In this document: piece after piece, positions 26,534 to 35,968 of the stretch
Numbering within the stretch: the first letter of the stretch is position 1
Layout of the letters: the number at the start of each line of letters is the position of its first letter
Source of the DNA: Clostridiales bacterium
Lineage (GTDB): Bacteria; Bacillota; Clostridia; Lachnospirales; Lachnospiraceae
Length of the DNA stretch: 49,313 nucleotides
Direction of reading: 5' to 3'
NCBI GenBank assembly: GCA_018372435.1
Contig: JAHAJA010000032.1
Location: 1 to 49,313, forward strand
Translations under genes and position numbers: made by a program
Notes under the pieces: model-generated
Database searches by the model: none
Told to the model about the DNA's origin: nothing
What the model saw: only the letters and a program-made list of their open reading frames with translations

Positions 26534-26662
26534 GGTATTTTGTACAAATTAGCTATAATATTTTAGATGTTAATATATTTATATATTATTTTCTAAACTA
26601 TTTTCTTCAAATATCCTTTATATCTGTGCAATACAACGAAAATACCATTCCTGACATACCGC

Positions 26663-26697
26663 AAAAAAAAGACAACCTTCAAATTGAAAGTTGTCTC
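26663..26697 (-). terminator. Terminator of the wHTH regulator gene
   Basis: On the minus strand AGACAACTTT-CAATTTG-AAGGTTGTCT is followed by TTTTTT. It lies about 70 bp past the regulator stop codon. The rest of the gap 26449-26768 holds only the operator, promoter and AT-rich sequence. Confidence 0.85.
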
Positions 26698-26768
26698 TAA
26701 AACAATACCTATTTATGAAAATTAAACTAAATATATCTGGTAATTATCCACTCGAACGCTTGTTACGT

Positions 26769-27689
26769 TTAGATTGGACTATAATTAATTCGTACCTTAA
26801 TATCTTGTGAATAGTTACCAAACTCTTTACCAAAAATCGTTAAACCACCAACGTTTGTAGCATCGTCATTAACCGAGAATTTGAACTTAATAGAGCTTTT
26901 ATAATCCAGTTTGAAATCTTCTATTGTCACATTAGAAATCTGCAATCCGTCAATAAAAGTTCCCTTTTTATTAATAACTAATAATTTAAGCAGACCATAT
27001 TGATTCCAGTTCGGAAACCACCAGTCTGGTGTAAAAATTCCCTTAACCTCACCAAAATCTCCTGGGCTAGTCCATGTTCCTATACAAACATCATTTAGGT
27101 AAAAACTAATATCAGAAGGCCAATCATTATTGATTCCTGGTGCTTCTGAACTTAATTCTGCGGAAAGTGTGATCTGATCAATCTTTTGAGCTGCTGGTAA
27201 TAAGTTTGGAATCTGATATTCTACATATCCTTTAGAAAACCATATAATCTGTGCATTCACTCTATCTGAGTGCGCAAAATACCTAGGATCATCAACCTCT
27301 CCGATCAATTGCTCCCCAGTTGATATGCCACAAGTAGGATAGATAGAATAGTCGGAATACAAACCTACTTTAACATCTGTATCATAGATATTTTTTGAAT
27401 CAGCTTGTTCTTCAGCCATAATTTCAACTAAAATTTTATCTACATTTACTCGGCAAATTTTCTGGTTTCCATGACCTGTGTATTCTGAATAAACTTGTAC
27501 GATTCCGCTATCCTCTAATTTCTTAACATGACTAGTTAAGGCTCCATTCGTAATATTCAAACTAGAAGCCAATTCATTCATATTCATTTCTTTGTTCTCT
27601 AAAAGCTTCTTAACTATATTAATACGTACGTCAGATCCTAGTGCTTTAAAAACATTTAGTCCTTCATCTAAATTCTTGATATGTAGCAT
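26769..27689 (-). CDS. ArsR-like winged-helix regulator fused to a C-terminal beta-sandwich domain
   Basis: 306 aa from an ATG with AGGATGAGAG. Residues ~8-80 are an ArsR-type winged helix (FKALGSDVRINIVKKLLENK, ELASSLNITNGALTSHVKKL, SGIVQVYSEYTGHGNQ). No metal-binding Cys cluster is seen. Residues ~108-306 form an all-beta, Trp- and aromatic-rich region (GYVEYQIPNLLPAAQKIDQI, YLNDVCIGTWTSPGDFG, PDWWFPNWNQYGLLKLLVIN) that looks like a jelly-roll carbohydrate-binding fold rather than a standard effector domain. It stands immediately upstream of the arabinan enzyme unit in the same orientation. Inference: a one-component arabino-oligosaccharide sensor that represses the two arabinan promoters. 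The family is annotated only as an ArsR-family regulator as far as I know. Confidence 0.8.
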   Translation of the reverse strand: MLHIKNLDEGLNVFKALGSDVRINIVKKLLENKEMNMNELASSLNITNGALTSHVKKLEDSGIVQVYSEYTGHGNQKICRVNVDKILVEIMAEEQADSKNIYDTDVKVGLYSDYSIYPTCGISTGEQLIGEVDDPRYFAHSDRVNAQIIWFSKGYVEYQIPNLLPAAQKIDQITLSAELSSEAPGINNDWPSDISFYLNDVCIGTWTSPGDFGEVKGIFTPDWWFPNWNQYGLLKLLVINKKGTFIDGLQISNVTIEDFKLDYKSSIKFKFSVNDDATNVGGLTIFGKEFGNYSQDIKVRINYSPI

Positions 27690-27815
27690 ACTCTCATCCT
27701 ATACTTTTTATTTTTTTAAATTACTATACATTTTCCTTAACAATAACATTATACATGATTTTCATTTATTATGCAATCATTGTCTTATACGATTCAATAT
27801 GCTTTCAATTCTATT

Positions 27816-29252
27816 CTATCTACGTTTGGGAATAGTCACAATAAAACTAGATCCCTTTGTATATTGGGAACGGATGCGAATATTCCCCGTATGTTTCATT
27901 ATAATTAACTTCGCAATGGATAATCCTAATCCATGACCATTAATCTTTCTATCACGTACATGGTCAGATCGATAGAATCTCTCGAATATATTATCAATAT
28001 CCCTCTTTGTCATTCCAATCCCTGTATCCTCAACCGATATCACACAATCTCCCTCTTTGTTTTCACAAGATATATAGATAGAATCTCCGTCACTACTATA
28101 CTTGACAGCATTATCAACGAAAACCCTGATAGCTTGCTTAAGTGCTTGCTTATCTCCATAGACTATAACATCTTCTAGTGCCTTCGTTTCAACGATACGG
28201 TTGGTGGTTACCATCTTTGTTTCCTTCAACATATCTTCCACAAGTACACGCATATTAAACATATGCTTCTCTAATCTAAGTGTCTTTTTGTCATGCCTTG
28301 ATAGGAATAATAGTTTCTCAACCAACTCTTGCATCGCCTTAGATTCATTTTTAATTGCCTCTATGGATTCTTCTAATACTTCCGTATCTGATTTGCCCCA
28401 TCGATCTAACATATTTACATATCCTTGAATAACGGCTATTGGTGTTCGAAGCTCGTGAGAAGCATCGGAGACAAATTGCTTTTGACTTTCATACGATAAT
28501 TCAATACGATCTAGCATCTGATTAATAGTCACTGCAAGGTCCTTTAATTCGTTCTTTGTTCCTGCAAGATTAATTCTTTCACTTTGCAAGTTATTAACGG
28601 TAAGGCGGTTTGCTAACCTAGACATATCCTTTAATGGCAAGAATAATTTCTCGTCACCTTTTTTACCATATACAATTACACTCCCTGTAAATATCGCAAG
28701 TAGTAATATAACAAATGGTACCAAACGACTCAGTAAAAGTCGTTCTCCTGATAAGTCAAATTGAAAATATAACGTGTAGTTACTATCACCAATCTTAATC
28801 TTTTGCTTATCCTTCACAACTAATAGTTTCTTACCCTCTATATCCCCATAGAATACCTTATTAAAGATACTATTTCTCTTTTCAATGTTATACAAGGTGT
28901 CATTAAAAACAACTTCTTTTGTTGCTTCGTCCGTAATCCTTAATGACAACCCTTCCGAATAATATGGATTTCTGTCTTCTAGATCTGCAATACTAATCTC
29001 TTCGTTTTCTAACTTAAATATAATCTGTTTTTCTAAGGTATTATTATCAAATGCTGCTATTCCTAGATAAACTCCGACGAACAGAAGGCAAAAGACAACA
29101 CTATTAATGATTAATAACCTAAGATAATTTAGTGATATACGGAATGCGATTGAGAAATAGAACTGGCTAAAGAATAGTCCCATCCTCTTTCGTAATGGTA
29201 GAACCGTACGAATCAGTAATTTTCTTATCCATTCAACTATCTTACTTCTCAT
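27816..29252 (-). CDS. Sensor histidine kinase (HisKA, HAMP; ArlS/CssS-like)
   Basis: 478 aa from an ATG overlapping the response-regulator gene by 11 bp. TM1 lies at ~45-66, followed by an extracytoplasmic sensor of about 105 residues, then TM2 (~176-196) and a HAMP linker (~200-252). The H-box is FVSDASHELRTP with phospho-accepting His266. The ATPase domain shows the N box (DNAVKYSSDG), G1 (DTGIGM), F (FERFY) and G2 (GHGLGLSI). It autophosphorylates and passes the phosphate to the partner regulator. The signal is unknown. It follows the regulator gene as a two-gene operon and is not obviously part of the arabinan locus. Confidence 0.95.
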   Translation of the reverse strand: MRSKIVEWIRKLLIRTVLPLRKRMGLFFSQFYFSIAFRISLNYLRLLIINSVVFCLLFVGVYLGIAAFDNNTLEKQIIFKLENEEISIADLEDRNPYYSEGLSLRITDEATKEVVFNDTLYNIEKRNSIFNKVFYGDIEGKKLLVVKDKQKIKIGDSNYTLYFQFDLSGERLLLSRLVPFVILLLAIFTGSVIVYGKKGDEKLFLPLKDMSRLANRLTVNNLQSERINLAGTKNELKDLAVTINQMLDRIELSYESQKQFVSDASHELRTPIAVIQGYVNMLDRWGKSDTEVLEESIEAIKNESKAMQELVEKLLFLSRHDKKTLRLEKHMFNMRVLVEDMLKETKMVTTNRIVETKALEDVIVYGDKQALKQAIRVFVDNAVKYSSDGDSIYISCENKEGDCVISVEDTGIGMTKRDIDNIFERFYRSDHVRDRKINGHGLGLSIAKLIIMKHTGNIRIRSQYTKGSSFIVTIPKRR

Positions 29253-29925
29253 CCTTAATTATATACCCCACACCACGTACCGTACTAATCAGATGGATTC
29301 CATATTTATCATCTATCTTTTGACGTAGGTATCTAACATATACATCTACCACATTCGTATCCCCTAGATACTCATAATCCCATACGTTATTCAATAACTG
29401 CTCTCTTGTCATAGCTATATTCTTATTCTTTAGAAGGTATTCAAGCAATTGGAACTCTTTCTTTGTCAATGTAATCTCTTCTTTATCATATGTAACAGTA
29501 TGACTAGATAGATTGATAACAAGCTTACCATATTGCAGAATTTCTGTCTTAGTACCTACATTCGAATGGCGATTTAAAGCTACACGAATTCTTGCAAGTA
29601 ACTCTTCAATAGCAAATGGTTTAGTCATATAAACATCTGCACCCATATCAAGACCTGCAACCTTATCTGTAACATCATCTTTAGCTGTTAACATAATAAT
29701 CGGAACTTGTTTTCCTTCTTGCCTTACTCTCCTACAAACTTCAATTCCGCTTAACCCAGGTAGCATTATATCAAGGATTACTAAATCAATATCCTCATGC
29801 ATTGCTTTTTCGAATCCTTGTCTTCCATCTCCCGCTATCTCAACTTCGTATCCTTCGTATTTTAATTCTAACTCAACAAACCTAGCAATCTTATTCTCAT
29901 CCTCAACAATTAATATCTTCGCCAA
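29242..29925 (-). CDS. OmpR/PhoB-family response regulator
   Basis: 227 aa from a TTG start at 29925 with AGGAGG nine bases upstream; no ATG fits. The receiver domain (1-120) contains acidic pocket VEDE, phospho-acceptor Asp52 (LVILDIMLPG), and the conserved Thr/Lys switch residues (MLTAKDD, YMTKPF). A C-terminal winged helix (~130-225) has LTKKEFQLLEYLLKN and VDVYVRYLRQKID. It activates or represses genes after phosphorylation by the adjacent kinase. Confidence 0.96.
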   Translation of the reverse strand: MAKILIVEDENKIARFVELELKYEGYEVEIAGDGRQGFEKAMHEDIDLVILDIMLPGLSGIEVCRRVRQEGKQVPIIMLTAKDDVTDKVAGLDMGADVYMTKPFAIEELLARIRVALNRHSNVGTKTEILQYGKLVINLSSHTVTYDKEEITLTKKEFQLLEYLLKNKNIAMTREQLLNNVWDYEYLGDTNVVDVYVRYLRQKIDDKYGIHLISTVRGVGYIIKDEK

Positions 29926-30074
29926 AACAATTTACCTCCTAATTAAATATTCGCTTTGTTAATTACTTCTATTGTATCATTAATTCAGTGATTTTCATAT
30001 TAAAAACGAATTAAAACTGCTTTTGTTTAGGTTTAAATCAATTACTTCGACTAGTACCTGCAACGTAATATTAA

Positions 30075-30103
30075 TTGACTATCTTTTAAAAATAGCGTAT
30101 AAT
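30075..30103 (+). promoter_or_regulatory. Promoter of the ABC_sub_bind transporter operon
   Basis: TTGACT and TATAAT are separated by 17 bp. The predicted start is about 70 nt before the first gene. No T-box or riboswitch signature is seen in the leader. Confidence 0.75.
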
Positions 30104-30178
30104 TCACTTTATCAAATGAAAGTTTTAAAGCTTTAAACCCAAAAACTAATAATACGGTATGAAAGGGAAACGGATAGT

Positions 30179-31156
30179 ATGAAAAAAACGAAAAGAGTAA
30201 TATCCACGCTATGTATTCTTGCTTTATCTATAACAGCATTAACTGGTTGTGGCTCAAAAGGTTCCGGCAAAACATATAAGATTGGTGTAAGCCAAACTAC
30301 AACACATGATGCACTTGATTCTGCTTACAAGGGATTTATTGATGGCCTAGCAGAGGCAGGATATAAAGAAGGCGATAATATTGAAATTGATTTCCAGAAC
30401 GCACAAGGGGAAGCTTCAAACAATAATACAATCGCTGCCAAATTAGTTAATGATAACCCAGATCTTATTCTTGCAATTGCAACACCAGCTGCTCAGTCTC
30501 TAGCTAACATAACACAGGATATTCCAATCGTAGTTACAGCAGTTACTAATCCAGCAGATTCTGGTATTGTTGCCAGCAACGAAGCTCCTGGCGGAAACAT
30601 AACTGGAACCTCTGACTTAAATCCAGTTAAAGAACAGATGGATTTGTTGCTTCAATTAGTACCTACTGCTAAGAAGATAGCAATTCTTTACTGTTCAAGT
30701 GAACCCAATTCTAAATTCCAAGCAGATCTTGCTAGCGAAGCTGCTGCAAACGTTGGTTTAGAAACTGTAGATGCTACCGTATCGAATACAAATGATATAG
30801 AACAAGTTGTGCAGTCTTTGGTAGGTAAAGTGGATGCAATCTATGCTCCAACGGATAATACAATTGCTTCTGGTATGTCAACCGTAGCTATGGTTGCCAA
30901 CTCAAACAATATGCCTATCATCTGTGGAGAGTCCGGAATGGTTAAGAACGGTGGTCTTGCTACATATGGAATTAACTACTACAACTTAGGAAAACAAACT
31001 GCAGCTATGGCGGTTAAGATTCTTACTGGTGAATCCAAACCTGCTGATATGCCGATTGAATATCTTGAAAAAATGGATTTAACTATTAATGAAGATGTCG
31101 CAACTCAATTAGGAATTACTATACCTGATGATTTAAAAGCCAAGATGAATAAATAA
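30179..31156 (+). CDS. ABC transporter substrate-binding lipoprotein, ABC_sub_bind (TrpX-like) family
   Basis: 325 aa. The signal peptide ends LTGC, so the lipid-anchored Cys is residue 24. The fold is of the periplasmic-binding type 1 kind found in the ABC_sub_bind family: YKIGVSQTTTHDALDSAYKG, DNPDLILAIATPAAQSLAN, IPIVVTAVTNPADSGIVAS, VDAIYAPTDNTIASGMSTVA. Family members are annotated as tryptophan, tyrosine or other aromatic-ligand binders, but the ligand cannot be read here. It is first in a three-gene operon; a terminator-like hairpin after it would let it be made in excess over the membrane parts. Confidence 0.93.
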   Translation: MKKTKRVISTLCILALSITALTGCGSKGSGKTYKIGVSQTTTHDALDSAYKGFIDGLAEAGYKEGDNIEIDFQNAQGEASNNNTIAAKLVNDNPDLILAIATPAAQSLANITQDIPIVVTAVTNPADSGIVASNEAPGGNITGTSDLNPVKEQMDLLLQLVPTAKKIAILYCSSEPNSKFQADLASEAAANVGLETVDATVSNTNDIEQVVQSLVGKVDAIYAPTDNTIASGMSTVAMVANSNNMPIICGESGMVKNGGLATYGINYYNLGKQTAAMAVKILTGESKPADMPIEYLEKMDLTINEDVATQLGITIPDDLKAKMNK

Positions 31157-31190
31157 CTCTATTATTAACTATATATGTGCTTCATACTAG

Positions 31191-31240
31191 AATAGCCCCC
31201 GTCTTTTAATCAATATGGGGGATATTCTCTTTTTCTCTTT
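31191..31240 (+). terminator. Intra-operon hairpin (partial terminator) between binding protein and permease genes
   Basis: The stem AATAGCCCCC / GGGGGATATT has a loop of about 14 nt and is followed by CTCTTTTTCTCTTTTT. It probably limits read-through to the permease and ATPase genes. Confidence 0.65.
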
Positions 31241-31343
31241 TTACTTATCTATACAATCAAAGTATAGCTATTCACAACGTCAATGGTACTAGTTTTATAA
31301 GTTTTACAGGTTTGAAACAAACAAAAGATTACGGGAGGTTATT

Positions 31344-32270
31344 ATGAATATATTTTTGAATATATTTTTTGCAATTTTAGGTGCTTCTGGGCAAGGCCTT
31401 TTATGGGCAGTACTAGCACTTGGTATCTATATTACATTTAAGATTCTTAACGTCGCAGATATGACTTGTGATGGAAGTTTTGCATTAGGTGGTTGTTTAA
31501 GTGTCACCCTAACAGTATCCGGTTGGAACCCAATTTTGAGTTTATTACTGTCAGTATTAGCTGGTATGGCGGCTGGTATGGTAACTGGTTTCTTACATAC
31601 GAAACTTAAAATCCCTGTAATTCTAGCTGGTATTTTGAGTATGATATCACTCTATTCTATCAACTTAAGAATAATGGGACAGCCAAATCAGTCTTTGCTT
31701 AAGTCGGATACCATCGTTACAATGATCAAAAAAGTAATTCCCGACTCTGTTATGGATCATATCAAATACTCCACACTTAATTCTCTAATTGTTATTGGAA
31801 TCGGTATTATCTTCGGAGTTTTACTTTGTTTTGTATTATATTGGTTCTTCGGTACAGAAGCCGGTAGTGCCCTTCGTGCAACTGGTACCAACGAAGATAT
31901 GATTCGTGCTCTTGGACAGAATACAGACCGCATGAAGATTCTTGGTCTTATGATTAGTAACGGTCTAATTGCTTTATCTGGTGGATTAGTAGCACAGAGC
32001 CAAGGTTATGGAGATGTTATCATGGGACAGGGTGCTATTGTTATAGGATTAGCTTCGATTGTAATCGGTGAGGTATTCTTTGGACGTTGTACTTCTTTCA
32101 AAAGTAAACTTATATCTGTTATTGTTGGTTCTGTCATCTACCGTGTAATTATTGCTCTTGTCCTTCAACTAGGATTAAATAATAATGATCAAAAATTATT
32201 TACTGCTATTATTGTTGCAATTGCGCTTGCAGTTCCAACAATAAAAAAACAAGCTCAAAACTGGAGGTAA
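31344..32270 (+). CDS. ABC transporter permease (BPD_transp_2 / TrpY-like)
   Basis: 308 aa from an ATG with GGGAGG. About eight to nine hydrophobic segments are seen, with the branched-chain-amino-acid/ribose permease layout: FKILNVADMTCDGSFALGG near the start, TGTNEDMIRALGQNTDRMK (the cytoplasmic coupling loop, ~187-205), and VIGLASIVIGEVFFG. It pairs with the binding lipoprotein upstream and the ATPase that begins 2 bp after its stop. Confidence 0.94.
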   Translation: MNIFLNIFFAILGASGQGLLWAVLALGIYITFKILNVADMTCDGSFALGGCLSVTLTVSGWNPILSLLLSVLAGMAAGMVTGFLHTKLKIPVILAGILSMISLYSINLRIMGQPNQSLLKSDTIVTMIKKVIPDSVMDHIKYSTLNSLIVIGIGIIFGVLLCFVLYWFFGTEAGSALRATGTNEDMIRALGQNTDRMKILGLMISNGLIALSGGLVAQSQGYGDVIMGQGAIVIGLASIVIGEVFFGRCTSFKSKLISVIVGSVIYRVIIALVLQLGLNNNDQKLFTAIIVAIALAVPTIKKQAQNWR

Positions 32271-32272
32271 CT

Positions 32273-33067
32273 ATGTTATATATAGAAAATCTACACAAAA
32301 CATTCAATGCAGATACCATTAATGAAAAGCAAGTATTAAAAGGTGTGAAGCTTCATCTGAATCCTGGTGATTTCGTTACCATAATTGGAGGAAATGGTGC
32401 TGGTAAATCCACCTTACTTAATATGATTGCCGGTGTTCATCCGGTAGATAGTGGCTCTCTCAAATTGGATGGAATAGATATTACCAAACAACCTGAACAT
32501 GTTCGTGCCAAACTATTAGGTCGTGTTTTCCAAGATCCTATGAAAGGAACTGCTGCCAATATGGAGATACAGGAAAACCTTGCACTTGCCTATCGCCGTG
32601 GTAAAAAACGTGGTTTAAGATGGGGCATCAGTTCAGATGAAAAGCAACAATATGTGGAAGTTTTGAAGACACTTGATCTAGGACTTGAAAATCGTCTCTC
32701 TTCTAAGGTTGGTCTATTATCAGGTGGTCAACGTCAGGCACTTACATTATTAATGGCAACATTAGTAAAACCAAAACTATTATTATTAGATGAACATACC
32801 GCTGCACTTGATCCTAAAACTGCAAAAAAAGTACTTGATTTAACCGAAACTATTGTAGAATCTAATAATTTAACTGCACTTATGGTTACTCATAATATGA
32901 AAGACGCCATCCACATCGGCAATCGCCTTATCATGATGCATGATGGTAACATTATCTTTGATATAAGCGGAGAGGAAAAGAAGAACTTACAAGTCTCTGA
33001 CCTTCTTCAAAAATTCGAACAAGCAAGTGGTGGCGAATTTGCAAACGATCGTATGATGTTAGCTTAA
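32273..33067 (+). CDS. ABC transporter ATP-binding protein (TrpZ-like)
   Basis: 264 aa from an ATG with GGAGG. All ATPase motifs are present: Walker A GGNGAGKST (~39-47), Q-loop (FQDP), signature LSGGQRQ, Walker B LLLLDEH followed by TAALDP, and H-loop VTHNM. It powers the transporter formed with the preceding permease. This operon-encoded ATPase belongs to the amino-acid-type system and is not of the MsmK type expected to serve the CUT1 sugar importers in this window. Confidence 0.96.
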   Translation: MLYIENLHKTFNADTINEKQVLKGVKLHLNPGDFVTIIGGNGAGKSTLLNMIAGVHPVDSGSLKLDGIDITKQPEHVRAKLLGRVFQDPMKGTAANMEIQENLALAYRRGKKRGLRWGISSDEKQQYVEVLKTLDLGLENRLSSKVGLLSGGQRQALTLLMATLVKPKLLLLDEHTAALDPKTAKKVLDLTETIVESNNLTALMVTHNMKDAIHIGNRLIMMHDGNIIFDISGEEKKNLQVSDLLQKFEQASGGEFANDRMMLA

Positions 33068-33109
33068 TTGTAAACAGTCTTTCAATTAAAGGAACAAAGG
33101 TCAAAAAAA

Positions 33110-33184
33110 CAAACCCGAGAAGTTTGCCTATGACGAATATGAACTATTCGTCATAGGCATTCAACTTCTTGGGTTTGTTTTATC
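33110..33184. terminator. Bidirectional terminator between the ABC operon and the antiporter gene
   Basis: A long hairpin has a perfect inner 14-bp stem TGCCTATGACGAAT / ATTCGTCATAGGCA and an outer stem ACAAACCCGAGAAGTT / AACTTCTTGGGTTTGT. T-runs follow on both strands. It serves the convergent genes on each side. Confidence 0.93.
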
Positions 33185-33229
33185 TTGTTCTATATATTAC
33201 GAATACACAATCATATATAATAAAATACA

Positions 33230-34783
33230 CTAGTTATTAACATTAGAGTAATCAATCGGATCCTTCTTGTTAGCTGTTTTGTTTAAAACAATTATAGCTA
33301 CAATCAATAAACCTAATGATATTATAAACGGTACCACTGCGCTCTTCATTACTCCCATTAATAGATATCCACATATGCAACAAGCTGCAACAACGCTTGC
33401 ATAAACCAACTGTGTAGATACATGATCCATATGGTTACATCCTGCTCCTGTGGAAGACAAGATTGTTGTATCCGAAATCGGAGATATGTGATCACCATAT
33501 ACCGCTCCTGCTAATATTGATCCAAGTACCGGATATAACAAAGCTCTTGTGGTCTCTGACGAACAGATCGCTACTCCAATTGGAATCAACAAAGCCATGG
33601 TTCCCCATGAAGTTCCCGTTGCAAATCCTAAGAATCCAGCGATTACGAACACCATAACTGGTAAGATAAAGATTGGGAAGCTTGCGTCTTTCACAAGATT
33701 TCCTACATATCCTCCCGTATTAAGATAATCTGTACTACAGATTCCACTAATTGTCCAAGCAAGGATTAAGATTGTGAAAGCAGGTACCATTGACTTAATT
33801 CCTTCTGTAATCTCATCCACGAATTCGCGGAAAGAAAGAATTCTACGAATAGAATATTGAATAAATGTAAGTACTAAAGCACCAAAACTACCTATTACTA
33901 AAGAAAGTGAGGAATTACTTTCGCCAAAGGATGCAAAGAAACTATTTTCTCCTGTTAAGCCACCACCAGTATAAGCCATAGCTAATACGGTAAAAACCAT
34001 TAATGAAACAATTGGAATTACAAGATCAATTACTTTGCCTTTTTTCTTCTCCGCCTTATCTTCTGTAACAATTATCTCGTTTCCAGAAAACAAGTCTCCA
34101 CGCTCTATGGCATTCTTTTCAAATCGTGCCATCGGTCCAAAGTTTACTTTTGATAAACATATAATTATAACCATAACAATTGTTAAGATTGCATATAAGT
34201 TATATGGAATAATCTTAATAAATGTCGTCATACCATTACCTGCACCCGCATCCTGAATATACGTTGCTACAGATGCTCCCCAACTTGAAACAGGAGCTAT
34301 GATACAAATTGGTGCTGCTGTTGCATCAATTAGATACGCGAGTTTAGCTCTACTAATTCTATGTTTATCTGTTAGCGGTTTCATAACAGTTCCTACAGTA
34401 AGACAATTAAAATAATCATCAATAAAGATAAGACCTCCAAGAGCCGATGTTGCTAATGTTGCTCCTCTTCTTGTCTTAATCTTACTTGCTGCCATTTCTC
34501 CGTATGCTGCTGATCCGCCTCCCCTAGTAACGATTGCTACCAATGCTCCAAGTAGTGCTAAGAAAATCAAGATGTAGACATTCTCACCCATCTTCTCGCC
34601 CATAACTTCAAACGAAGTAACTACCATCTCAATTACATTTCCATTGCTATAGATAAGTGAACCAACCAAAATTCCTGTCAATAATGACATAATAACCTCT
34701 TTGGTAATCAAAGCTAAGACAATTGCAATAAGGGGAGGGAGTATGGATAAAAGTCCATAGTTTGCTGCTTCTAATACTTCCAT
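33230..34783 (-). CDS. NhaC-family Na+/H+ antiporter
   Basis: 517 aa from the ATG at 34783, which has AAAGGA seven bases upstream; an in-frame ATG six codons earlier lacks a ribosome-binding site. Roughly eleven to twelve membrane segments. NhaC-superfamily hallmarks include LIFIDDYFNCLTVGTVMKP, APICIIAPVSSWGASV, FATGTSWGTMALLIPIGVA and GAVYGDHISPISDTTILSST. The family exchanges cations (Na+/H+) or, in some members, organic anions such as malate-lactate. The gene stands alone, with a strong terminator downstream. Confidence 0.9.
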   Translation of the reverse strand: MEVLEAANYGLLSILPPLIAIVLALITKEVIMSLLTGILVGSLIYSNGNVIEMVVTSFEVMGEKMGENVYILIFLALLGALVAIVTRGGGSAAYGEMAASKIKTRRGATLATSALGGLIFIDDYFNCLTVGTVMKPLTDKHRISRAKLAYLIDATAAPICIIAPVSSWGASVATYIQDAGAGNGMTTFIKIIPYNLYAILTIVMVIIICLSKVNFGPMARFEKNAIERGDLFSGNEIIVTEDKAEKKKGKVIDLVIPIVSLMVFTVLAMAYTGGGLTGENSFFASFGESNSSLSLVIGSFGALVLTFIQYSIRRILSFREFVDEITEGIKSMVPAFTILILAWTISGICSTDYLNTGGYVGNLVKDASFPIFILPVMVFVIAGFLGFATGTSWGTMALLIPIGVAICSSETTRALLYPVLGSILAGAVYGDHISPISDTTILSSTGAGCNHMDHVSTQLVYASVVAACCICGYLLMGVMKSAVVPFIISLGLLIVAIIVLNKTANKKDPIDYSNVNN

Positions 34784-34928
34784 TCCTTTATTCCTTTCCA
34801 TTCTTATATAATTTTAACTATTTAGTTGCTCAATTTAAAATTCGTCCTTTTACATCTTTATATTTATAACATGAATGGAATAGTCTAGCAACATGAATGA
34901 TTTTCCAAATGGTCTGTTTATTTAATCT

Positions 34929-35864
34929 TTATTTATCTGGAGTATTCGTTATTTCTTTTTTTCTCTTCTTATTAATAATTATGACAACAACAACTATTAC
35001 AACTGTCCAAAATACGATATAAGGAATATTAGAAACAAACCAAATTATAAATCCTGTGAAACCATCCTTAATATCATAAATAGTATCTTTAAATCCTGCT
35101 TTCATTTTTTCCCAAGTAGATTCATTATCTACTTGTGGTGTATAACGAATTACTTCCTGAATTGATATCGTAACAGTACTGTATTCAATAAGGTTATCAT
35201 ATGTCCTTAATTGTGATTCATAAGATTCTAACTCATATCGTATCTCTGTTAATCGGTTCTCTAATAATATGATAGAATCCAAATCAACTGCCTTTTCGAT
35301 TAATTCTATTAAACGCTTTTGTTCCACCTTAAGTACTTTTACATGACTTTGCATATCAACATAATTTACTGTGACATCTTCCGCAGACATATTCTTAGAT
35401 ACCACATTCCCTGTCTTACTAACTTTATTGACAAAGGAATCTAACTTATCCGCTGGTATCCTTGCTGTGATATTACAATACCGATTCGTACTACTTAGTA
35501 AATCACTCATATTGATGTTCTCTGCGTATCCACCTAGAGTAGTAATCTCAGATTCTATAGAATTTACTACTTTGTCAAAATCTTGTGTCTCTAAATCAAG
35601 TGACACATTACGAATAATCTTACGATTTGTATCGACACGAGTCGCATTCGGTACTTCCCCCTCCGCACTTGAATTCGAAGTAGCCGTATCTGTCGTAACA
35701 CCAGATGTTTCTTTCATTTCCTCTGTGGCTGTATAGCCTTCGTCCATCGCCACATCGCTCTTATCCATCTCTTGATGGATGTTCATATCTTTTTTACTTG
35801 CACAGGCAGTAAAGAAAACACAAACAAGTACTAATACCATTACTACTTTAAACTTACTCTTCAT
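34929..35864 (-). CDS. DUF4349 lipoprotein with C-terminal membrane anchor
   Basis: 311 aa from an ATG with AGGAGGG. The lipobox FTAC places a lipidated Cys at residue 21. An acidic, Ser/Thr-rich linker (~25-80) precedes the DUF4349 domain (~83-255): RKIIRNVSLDLETQDFDKVV, TLGGYAENINMSDLL, ARIPADKLDSFVNKV, a coiled-coil segment (~175-220) and YSTVTISIQE. A TM helix (~273-297) and a Lys/Arg tail end the protein. Function of the family is not established; it is widespread in Firmicutes envelopes. Confidence 0.88.
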   Translation of the reverse strand: MKSKFKVVMVLVLVCVFFTACASKKDMNIHQEMDKSDVAMDEGYTATEEMKETSGVTTDTATSNSSAEGEVPNATRVDTNRKIIRNVSLDLETQDFDKVVNSIESEITTLGGYAENINMSDLLSSTNRYCNITARIPADKLDSFVNKVSKTGNVVSKNMSAEDVTVNYVDMQSHVKVLKVEQKRLIELIEKAVDLDSIILLENRLTEIRYELESYESQLRTYDNLIEYSTVTISIQEVIRYTPQVDNESTWEKMKAGFKDTIYDIKDGFTGFIIWFVSNIPYIVFWTVVIVVVVIIINKKRKKEITNTPDK

Positions 35865-35968
35865 AAAAATCCCTCCTGTTAACTCATTTATATATCTCTA
35901 TGAATTAGACGAGAGGGATTACTATTTGGTTCCATTATTTATTTTAAATTATGTAACTTTCTATACAA

